A stretch of 64,000 bases of DNA from UMGS172 sp045636945 (GTDB lineage Bacteria; Bacillota; Clostridia; Oscillospirales; Acutalibacteraceae). Position numbers and translations under genes: made by a program. Below are positions 42,218 through 47,667 of the stretch, one piece after another; within the stretch, counting starts at the first letter, position 1; every line of letters begins with the position of its first letter. The DNA lies in contig JAZTYO010000009.1 of NCBI GenBank assembly GCA_045636945.1, positions 1 through 64,000 of the forward strand. Reading direction: 5' to 3'. The notes under the pieces are model-generated. The model saw only the letters and a program-made list of their open reading frames with translations, had not been told where the DNA came from and searched no databases.

Positions 42218-42298
42218 TGTACTATTCGCGATGAAATATTAGAGGCTGTAGCAGATGCTTTCGACTTAACTTATAGAAAAGATTTCTTAAATCTTTAA
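42218..42298 (+). pseudogene. aldolase-like C-terminal tail fragment
   Basis: The frame reads RDEILEAVADAFDLTYRKDF and ends LNL-stop at 42298. It has no start. It resembles the end of class II rhamnulose-1-phosphate aldolase-type proteins (x-R-E-E-I-L-x-x-A-D-A-F-G-V-T), but so short a stretch cannot prove this. The same tail is fused to the broken rhamnulokinase at 36.03-36.08 kb. Confidence 0.5.
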
Positions 42299-42376
42299 TT
42301 AATTTGATTTTTTCTTATATTTAGATATCCCTTTTAAAAGCAAGGATAGCAGACAATTAAGGACTGCATCCTTGCT
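42248..42376 (+). repeat. direct repeat copy B (gene tail plus terminator)
   Basis: About 129 bases parallel to 36030-36157: same protein tail, same TTTAAT-TAATTTGATTTTTT leader and a hairpin at the same place. It includes the terminator AGCAAGGATAGCAG / CTGCATCCTTGCT (42339-42376, one bulged base). Confidence 0.75.
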
Positions 42377-42483
42377 TAATGTTTACATGAAATAAATAGA
42401 TTGTAGTCTTGATTATTGTAATGAGCATTGGGTTACCATGGCGGAATTTTGCACCTGATAAATACAGTCGATATTTTAAAAAT

Positions 42484-42612
42484 TTATGTACAAAGATTAA
42501 TGTACATAAAATTTTAAAAAGACCAAAAAAGGTATTAAAACGTATATAAAAAGACCACAACAGATATTAAAAAGACCACTTTCCCGCTTGTAAGCGTTTC
42601 TAATCGCTTGTA
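42484..42612. repeat. AT-rich region with short direct and inverted repeats
   Basis: TTATGTAC...GTACATAA is an 8-bp inverted repeat near 42484-42509. AAAAAGACCA occurs three times (42516, 42548, 42569). CGCTTGTAAGCG and CGCTTGTAATCG follow at about 42585-42615. No gene lies in 42380-42640. The cluster is directly upstream of a consensus promoter, so binding sites are possible. Confidence 0.45.
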
Positions 42613-42639
42613 ATCGCAAATAAGAGGCCCCTGAGCAAT

Positions 42640-42668
42640 TTGACAAAGCAAATTCTATACTGTATAAT
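42640..42668 (+). promoter_or_regulatory. perfect consensus sigma-A promoter
   Basis: TTGACA (42640-42645) and TATAAT (42663-42668) with exactly 17 bp between them. No protein gene follows closely; downstream are a hairpin terminator and then the hairpin-rich region. This is the best match to consensus in the whole window. Confidence 0.75.
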
Positions 42669-42675
42669 ATACATG

Positions 42676-42820
42676 AGCTTTAAAATAATGAAGGAGACTT
42701 TCAAATAATACATTAAACCAAGAAGGTTAAGTGTATTGGTATGCTCTTTCGTAAAGCTTACGATAAAGCAAACAAAGGCACTTATCTTCCGAGATAGGTG
42801 TCTTTCTTTGTTTTATGATG
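42676..42820 (+). ncRNA. candidate small RNA ending in a hairpin terminator
   Basis: From the consensus promoter the transcript would run about 140 bases. It contains TCGTAA-AGC-TTACGA and then AAAGGCACTTATC paired with GATAGGTGTCTTT (42780-42812), followed by CTTTGTTTT. Short frames on either strand have no RBS and no family resemblance. It might also be the first domain of a longer RNA if termination is incomplete. Confidence 0.45.
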
Positions 42821-42929
42821 TTTTTGATTCCTCTAATGAGGTTCAAATATATCCCCATCGATTCGCTCAAAAATTGGCGTATGACGGAGTTATGAAGGTG
42901 TGTTTTAAATTTTGTTTTTGACATGGGAA

Positions 42930-44000
42930 GTTAGTTGCACCAAATGTTTGGTGCCGAGAGCTACAGTCTGAAATCTGCGACGGACTGAGAATCACTTGCA
43001 GAAAACCCTTGAAGTCGGGTTAGACTTCATCAGCCGATGCTCTAAGGCTGATTATCTGTATAACCGTCATAACAGGAAATACAGAACTAAAGAGCTATCA
43101 CTGTTCTGGCAGCGGACAAGGTGATATATTAAATGGGCATCACGCAATACAAGTGACCTGTTACGTTGCTCAGGTTTATGATTACCCGTAATTAATCAGA
43201 ACCCACTCTCGCGCAGTGGTCCGAAACAGGATAGTAGGAGAAGCCGTGATATACAAAGCCCTTCACAAAGGCGGTGTGAATTACAGGCTGACGGGAGTTA
43301 AACACATTACGGTTTCGCTCGTCGCCTTTTCCAGCTTTACTTGCGTTCATTCTTGCAAGGAAACATCCTTACTGCGAATTTCACGCTTCGCCCTTCTGAA
43401 AAAGGCGAGCGGAGAAACTCTTCGACCTGCAAATAAATAATTTTTTGAGAGGTCGAAGCCGAAGAATGCAGTAATACTTCCGTATTACAAATGATGAGGC
43501 AAGAAAAAGCAGGAAATTATTATTTGACAGGCGTGATGGATTTAACTTCCGTCAGCCTGCTGTGCGGATAGCAGAGCCGTTACGAAACGAGGATTGTTCG
43601 ACTGCGAACCTGTTTTCACTTATACCAGTGTCTGTGAACGAAAATAAGTGCATAACGGCGGTAAGGGTTCCTACCAAAGTTATTGACGAAAATTATGGAA
43701 TCCACGACGTTTGAGAGTTTCGTCGGTAAATAAAACTGCTTAAGCGGTGGTGCTACCGTCCATTAAGGGAATTCTCCAGCCCTTACGGGAATTGCATGCG
43801 AAGGTTACGGGATTTAATCGTAGTTTAAATACTAAATGAAAATCCCCGCCGAACGAGCCCTTAGTCTCGGCTGGGCTGAAATGCCTTGCACTCGGCGTAG
43901 CGTCAGTAAATAATACTTTTGTTTTTACTCTCTTGAACTACAAGAGAACACGCACGGAAAATCTATTAATCTTGCGTTAAAGTGTAAATAGATTAAGCCA
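42930..44000 (+). ncRNA. large hairpin-dense noncoding region, candidate giant structured RNA
   Basis: No convincing protein gene lies in about 1.1 kb, yet perfect stems follow one another: TGAAGTC/GACTTCA (43010/43023), ATCAGCC/GGCTGAT (43029/43046), the long-range pair 43316-43334 with 43396-43411, CTTCGACCT/AGGTCGAAG (43420/43450), GTAATAC/GTATTAC (43471/43482), and the junction GCCGTTA/TAACGGC (43576/43653) enclosing GTTCG/CGAAC and CACTTA/TAAGTG. GCCGA/TCGGC and AGCCC/GGGCT near 43848-43877 interlock as a pseudoknot. Size and style recall the ornate GOLLD and ROOL RNAs of mobile elements; I cannot assign it to either. Group II intron domain V was not found. Confidence 0.6.
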
Positions 44001-44053
44001 AGTACTAACCTTATTTTACAGCAGAATATCGCACTAAGAACTTTCGCTTCGGG

Positions 44054-44218
44054 ATGATTTATGACTGTCTCTTCGAGAGCAAGTTGCACCTGCGCCTAAT
44101 CGGAACTTGGACAAGAATAAAGCTTTTCGGCTCTCTGCAAGTTGTCATTCGTGTAATGAATGACAAGCTGCAGGAAGCCGAAGAAGATAACACACAAACT
44201 ACAAAGCAGGTGCTATGA
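44054..44218 (+). CDS. 54-residue ORF with MIYD start, coupled to the next ORF
   Basis: The frame runs MIYDCLFESKLHLRLIGTWT to TTKQVL and stops at 44218; the TGA overlaps the next ATG (ATGA, 44215-44218). Its middle coincides with a long imperfect hairpin (44123-44184). There is no strong RBS. The opening M-I-Y-D resembles MIDD/YDS motifs in the next three modules. It could be a real small protein of the mobile element, or only a structured RNA that happens to be open. Confidence 0.35.
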   Translation: MIYDCLFESKLHLRLIGTWTRIKLFGSLQVVIRVMNDKLQEAEEDNTQTTKQVL

Positions 44219-44409
44219 CTATCATTTCTATGATGATAGATGATTGTCCTTTAGAAATGATTTATGACTCTATTTTTGGGAGCCGAGATGAGCAGGGCAT
44301 AATACCCCGCGTCAAAGAACAATCAGTAAGAAATGAAGGTTCGTACACACCATTGACAGTGGGTGTATTATGCCCTGCGGACTTTCCTTTTAAGAGCCAT
44401 ATAGAGTAA
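44215..44409 (+). CDS. 64-residue ORF with MIDD...MIYDS motif
   Basis: MTIISMMIDDCPLEMIYDSI, then RDEQGIIPRVKEQS and VLCPADFPFKSHIE. It starts inside the stop of the preceding ORF. The frame also spans a 13-bp perfect inverted repeat (44292-44304 with 44366-44378). The acidic MIDD box appears again at 44468 and 44644 in much shorter frames. Family unknown; probably part of the mobile module of the element. Confidence 0.45.
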   Translation: MTIISMMIDDCPLEMIYDSIFGSRDEQGIIPRVKEQSVRNEGSYTPLTVGVLCPADFPFKSHIE

Positions 44410-44839
44410 TTATAGATTAATTAAAGATAACATTTTATTATTACTTTCCCTTAAATATGGCTCTTGTATGATTGATGATTTACTTTTCGATATGCTCTAT
44501 GACAATAGTTTTGAAATGATATTTTGAAATTACTATCATTCCCTAAAAAAGGATTGTGCTGACCGTCCGTTCGAGAGTACTTTCATTTCGAGTTTGGGTC
44601 AGCACAATCTCTGAAAGCTATTTTTGATGCTCTTCGGTTTGATATGATTGATGACTATCGTTTGCAAATGAGCAGGGAAAATTTTTCGTACACAAAATTA
44701 TTTTCGTCAGAAAAAACCCAGATATTTTATTGACGAAAATGCATCTATTATTACTATTTTCGTACACAGCTTTTTACGCAAGGCTTGGTCCCTATCCTTG
44801 CGTTGAAATAAAATTTTTGGAGAAAGGAGACGGTTTGCT

Positions 44840-45793
44840 ATGTCAGATTCTAATAATATTACAGTGCTAAATCCGGGTCTGTATAAAAACTTACTTGCCC
44901 AAGTCGAGTCTATCTATAGGCACAGTAACGAGCTTAGCTTTAAAACAAGAGCTCGGTACTTTGAAGCGACAAAAAGATTCTGTAAGTTTTTAGCCGAAAA
45001 TTATCGTCTGCAAAATTTCAAGAACGTGGAAGACCGACACTTTAAAGCCTATGTGGAGCATCTAAAAGAAAACAACTCTGCTGCTACTATTCAATCCGAT
45101 CTGTCGGGCATACGGTATTTCCATAGAAAATCCGGTAGTAAGAACAGGCTATCCCCTAATAGCAAGTTAAATCTGCCCAAACGAGCGACAGGTGTAAAAG
45201 ACCATTCACTATTAGATAAAGAACTTGTCCGTATACGACAGTTGGCTATCGAAAAAGGTCGACAGGACGTGGTTATTGGCATAGACTTTGCCAGTGAATT
45301 TGGTTTAAGGCTTGAAGAGATCTGCACGCTGAGAGTTGAATACCTTATGTCCGCATTAAAGAACGGACAACTTGTCATAAAAGGCAAAGGCGGTCAGACA
45401 AGGGCGATTGATTTGAGTGCAAAGCAACGCGGTATTATTACTGATTATTTAAACTATGCCAGATGCTCGGGTCGATACCCACGAGATTATTTAATCTCAG
45501 GCAGCGAAAAGGGCGGCGTACAGCGGGAAAAGCGTTCATTGCAGAATTGGATGAGTTATAACAGAAAATACTTTATGGTAGAAAACCGTGAGGATTTGAG
45601 TGAAGACGGTAAAAAGAAAAGGACCGAAACAATCTCTTGGCACAGTCTGAGACACACCTATGCACAACGCACCTATGAAGAAGCGTTGCAAGAGAGACCA
45701 AAGAAAGCACGAAAGATTGTAAGTGAAAACTTAGGTCACCATAGGACCGAAGTAACAAGAATCTATTTGGCTGATAAGCCGAAGAAAAAGTAA
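44840..45793 (+). CDS. tyrosine recombinase/integrase
   Basis: 317 residues with GAAAGGAG. The N-terminal SAM-like core-binding domain (about 15-115) precedes the catalytic domain. All catalytic residues are visible: Arg157 in FGLRLEEICTL, Lys in VIKGKGGQTR, His268 and Arg271 in HSLRH, His300 in LGHHRTEV and Tyr309 in RIYL. It is a second, unrelated recombinase inside the skin-type element, so it probably came with a smaller mobile unit that landed there, or works on the hairpin array upstream. No excisionase was recognised. Confidence 0.9.
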   Translation: MSDSNNITVLNPGLYKNLLAQVESIYRHSNELSFKTRARYFEATKRFCKFLAENYRLQNFKNVEDRHFKAYVEHLKENNSAATIQSDLSGIRYFHRKSGSKNRLSPNSKLNLPKRATGVKDHSLLDKELVRIRQLAIEKGRQDVVIGIDFASEFGLRLEEICTLRVEYLMSALKNGQLVIKGKGGQTRAIDLSAKQRGIITDYLNYARCSGRYPRDYLISGSEKGGVQREKRSLQNWMSYNRKYFMVENREDLSEDGKKKRTETISWHSLRHTYAQRTYEEALQERPKKARKIVSENLGHHRTEVTRIYLADKPKKK

Positions 45794-46028
45794 CTATTAA
45801 TTAAAATGATGAAGGAAGAATTTAAATTGACTACAATATCCTGCTGACGAAATCCGTAGGATTGATATATAGGGACAAAAAATAGGAAGTAACGGAAAAG
45901 CAAATTTAACAGAGTTCAGACTTGCAGGTTGCCCATCTGCAAGCATACATATCTTACATACCTTGCAAAACTCAAAGGCAAGGACAAGAAGGAGAAGTTT
46001 TAATTGAGATATGTAGAAAGGAAATCTT
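45794..46028 (+). other. spacer after the integrase, no gene seen
   Basis: About 235 bases with one small hairpin (CTTGCAG/CTGCAAG near 45928) and a good RBS-like AAGGAGAAG near 45990 that leads only to a stop. A 13-codon frame MMKEEFKLTTISC near 45816 has no support. Nothing else recognised. Confidence 0.4.
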
Positions 46029-46142
46029 ATGATGTATTTTTATATGCATCATCTGATTTGGGCAACTCTCGTAAATACACATAGGAATAGCGGACAACAC
46101 CTCACGCATATAGTTTATGCACATAGGAGGTACTCGGTATGA
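46029..46142 (+). CDS. 37-residue ORF coupled to the following small gene
   Basis: Starts MMYFYMHHLIWATLVNTHRN after AGAAAGGAA and ends with a TGA that overlaps the next ATG (46139-46142). Hydrophobic start, basic end. It may be a leader peptide controlling the next gene. No family recognised. Confidence 0.35.
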   Translation: MMYFYMHHLIWATLVNTHRNSGQHLTHIVYAHRRYSV

Positions 46143-46351
46143 AGACATTTGCACCGATTAACGTTATTGTCCACTATCCCACAACGGAAGAAGGATGGCG
46201 AGAACTAAGACGGCGTGTAGCCGGTGTTCACGCCGATGGAGTACTTAATAGCATTTCTAAGTTAGATTGCCCAATCAGAGAAAAGGAAAGACTGCTTAAT
46301 GCGATTATAAAAGATACAAAAGAACAGATTAAAGCCGAACAGAAAAAGTAG
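46139..46351 (+). CDS. 70-residue hypothetical protein of mobile elements
   Basis: Preceded by TAGGAGG. MKTFAPINVIVHYPTTEEGW, then RRRVAGVHADGVLNSI and a Lys/Glu-rich helical end. The central VHAD and the INVIVHYP strand recall small proteins that I believe occur beside integrases in clostridial conjugative elements, but I cannot name a family or function. It is followed by a strong terminator. Confidence 0.6.
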   Translation: MKTFAPINVIVHYPTTEEGWRELRRRVAGVHADGVLNSISKLDCPIREKERLLNAIIKDTKEQIKAEQKK

Positions 46352-46363
46352 TCTGAAAAAAGT

Positions 46364-46391
46364 GACCGCCTCGCATTTTTGTGAGGCGGTC
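46364..46391. terminator. bidirectional hairpin terminator
   Basis: GACCGCCTC (46364-46372) pairs with GAGGCGGTC (46383-46391) across a T-rich loop. It separates the convergent 70-residue ORF and HTH gene. Confidence 0.75.
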
Positions 46392-46396
46392 GTTCG

Positions 46397-46921
46397 TTAA
46401 ACTGTGATACGATCCTTAAAATATTTCTCCCAAGATTTAAGACTAATTTGTTTTCGTTCACTTTCCCAAAGTCTAATCATGTTGGCATCCACGCCAACGA
46501 GACTTGCAAACGGTCTTTTGCCGAGATTAAGGCTTTCTCGGTGCTCTCGTATTAGTTTACCTTGTCCGACTGCTATAAAGCGGTTATAATCATCAAGAAG
46601 GTCATATACAGGGATATTATAGAGTTTGGAAAGCTTGTCCTCCACGGTTTTATCAAAGCCGTTGTGATTGCCTGTTTCAAGATTAATATAAGTACTACGG
46701 GAAATGCCTACGATTTGAGCCACTTCCTTTTGCATAAGACCTAATCTATGACGGCAAAATCTCAAGCGGTCGGGAATGTTATCAATATCCTCGTAAAAGT
46801 GGTATTGCTTATTAAACAACTGCGCTTCGAGCAGTTTTCTCGGAGCCATAAGTCTAAAGCTGAGAACAAACAAGGGAGAATGTTTTGTTTCACCGTTTTC
46901 GGTGTGCGACATTATATACAT
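46397..46921 (-). CDS. regulator with two XRE-type helix-turn-helix domains
   Basis: About 174 residues from ATG 46921 (46912 is also possible; the open frame reaches 47011 inside sigK but that start would be lost on excision). After FVLSFRLMAPRKLLEAQLF comes the first HTH, IPDRLRFCRHRLGLMQKEVA with SRSTYINLETGN. The linker VYDLLDDYNRF precedes a second, RPFASLVGVDANMIRLWESE. XRE proteins repress element genes in many mobile elements. It is the outermost gene of the right end, about 75 bases from the att core. Confidence 0.75.
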   Translation of the reverse strand: MYIMSHTENGETKHSPLFVLSFRLMAPRKLLEAQLFNKQYHFYEDIDNIPDRLRFCRHRLGLMQKEVAQIVGISRSTYINLETGNHNGFDKTVEDKLSKLYNIPVYDLLDDYNRFIAVGQGKLIREHRESLNLGKRPFASLVGVDANMIRLWESERKQISLKSWEKYFKDRITV

Positions 46922-46979
46922 ATTTTCGGCAGTCTGCTCGGTAATTCTCCAATGGGGAGTTCTTTTCGTAACCAAAAAC

Positions 46980-47016
46980 TCATTTGTGAGAGGGTTGCAT
47001 TGTCGATACACCTTGC
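46980..47016. other. skin-element right junction (att site on the sigK 5' side)
   Basis: sigK side: GTATCGAC next to the core on the minus strand. Core: AATG. Element side: TGCAACCCTCTCACAAAT, the inverted partner of the left half-site. In the rejoined gene GTATC and GATAC stand three bases either side of AA, so attB is also a small dyad. Confidence 0.85.
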
Positions 47017-47331
47017 GGCATAGGTTGCAAGGCGGATACCCTTATCGGGTTTGAAGGACGATACCGCCTTGATAAGTCCTATTGTGCCTATCGACACAAG
47101 ATCGTCCTGGTCAGCACCGCTTCCGAAGTACTTTTTGGCAACGTGGGCAACCAATCGCAAATTGTGCTCAATTAGTTTTTTACGCGCCGAATCGTCGCCG
47201 TTGGCCATTTTTTGCAGTAACTCTTCCTCTTGCTTAGCCGATAAAGCCTTCGGAAACTGACCCGACGAGGTTGCGTGAAGCATCAGGAACATCAGATTAG
47301 GGAAAATTTGCGCTAAAAGGGACAAAATCAT
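46998..47331 (-). CDS. sigK: sigK 5' part (SpoIVCB-like): pro-sequence and region 2 of sigma-K
   Basis: Start ATG 47331, 6 bases after AGGAGA; ATG 47337 directly touches the RBS. The part codes for 111 residues up to AARCIDN. The first 20 (MILSLLAQIFPNLMFLMLHA) form a hydrophobic pro-sequence as in Bacillus pro-SigK, which is cut off by SpoIVFB. EHNLRLVAHVAKKYFGSGAD and DLVSIGTIGLIKAVSSF are region 2.1-2.3. Unexcised, the frame runs into element DNA and stops 28 codons later. Joined with 33140-33496 it is 687 bases long, exactly 229 codons. Confidence 0.93.
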
Positions 47332-47421
47332 AAGCATTCTCCTAAATGTTTGGTACAAAAGCCTATGCGAATACCGTTGTCCTTTTTGCATGTCCAAAAA
47401 AAGAAAAACCGTTGTGAGTTT

Positions 47422-47650
47422 TGAACAAGTCCAGTAAAAACGGACATAGAAAAAAGAGCCCCCTATGGTAGAATAAAAGAAACTACCATAGGGGGATTTT
47501 GTATGCCAAGAGAATATCGACACATTAAAGAATACAGATAAAAACAAAACTGACTCCGCTTGAAAAACGAAGTCAGTATGTTGCTTAAAATTTAATATTT
47601 GTTACCATAAGAGGCTTTTTTGTGCTGTCCGCACAAATTGGGGCAGTTCA
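47422..47650 (+). mobile_element. internally deleted IS3-family derivative (MITE-like), 229 bp
   Basis: Left end TGAACAAGTCC (47422); right end GCACAAATTGGGGCAGTTCA, the same tip as the 3.6-kb remnant. After a perfect 13-bp hairpin CCCCCTATGGTAG/CTACCATAGGGGG (47459-47495) comes ATG 47503 with MPREYRHIKEYR, the start of IS3-type orfA. It then jumps within AAAGAATAC to the last 60 bases of orfB. So orfA start and orfB end are fused by a microhomology deletion. It lies between gyrA and sigK, immediately upstream of the sigK start region. Confidence 0.8.
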
Positions 47651-47667
47651 GACGAGGGGGCATCTAT

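Larger units (their letters stand above)
44054..44803 (+). repeat. four-module array: MIDD-type mini-ORF plus long inverted repeat
   Basis: ATGATTKATGAY-like starts recur at 44054, 44241, 44468 and 44644 (spacing 187, 227, 176). Each is followed by a stem: 44123-44184 (imperfect), 44292-44378 (13 bp perfect), 44552-44609 (13 bp perfect) and 44700-44740 (10 bp perfect). Further stems are AAGAGCCATAT/ATATGGCTCTT (44392/44455) and ACGCAAGG/CCTTGCGT (44776/44796). The third and fourth frames (44468-44527 and 44644-44733) are only 19 and 29 residues. The array ends 36 bases before the tyrosine recombinase gene. Confidence 0.6.
33497..47001 (-). mobile_element. skin-type element interrupting sigK, 13,505 bp
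   Basis: The element lies between the two sigK parts, bounded by the repeated core AATG at 33493-33496 and 46998-47001. A large serine recombinase sits at the left end, its TGA overlapping the core. Just inside each end are inverted half-sites: ATTTGTGTGAGGATAGCA at 33514-33497 and ATTTGTGAGAGGGTTGCA read from the other end (46982-46999 region), 15 of 18 equal. Excision would restore sigK in frame (111 + 117 codons). Contents: recombinase, broken rhamnulokinase, a six-gene sugar-acid operon, broken glycerate kinase, a hairpin-rich region, tyrosine recombinase, small ORFs and a double-HTH gene. In Bacillus and Clostridioides such elements are removed only in the mother cell. Confidence 0.92.

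Noticed and set aside
43216..43440. 74-codon ORF in the hairpin-rich region
   Set aside because: No RBS, and composition (many Ser, Cys, Arg) and hairpins across it look like noncoding sequence.
42940..44200. Group II intron
   Set aside because: The start GTGCC and dense folding invite this call, but I found no 34-base domain V with its GAAA-type hairpin and AGC triad, no domain VI branch point and no reverse transcriptase ORF. A covariance search would settle it.
44054..44803. Integron attC cassette array
   Set aside because: The inverted repeats lack recognisable R and L boxes, frames are tiny, and the nearby recombinase does not show an obvious IntI-specific insertion. Kept only as an analogy.
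46912..47011. Start of the HTH regulator at 47011 inside sigK
   Set aside because: That start depends on sigK sequence and would be lost on excision; conserved-looking protein begins nearer to 46921.
47341..47421. SigE-type promoter for sigK
   Set aside because: A CATAGGCT box is visible on the minus strand, but no matching -35 at the right distance was found.
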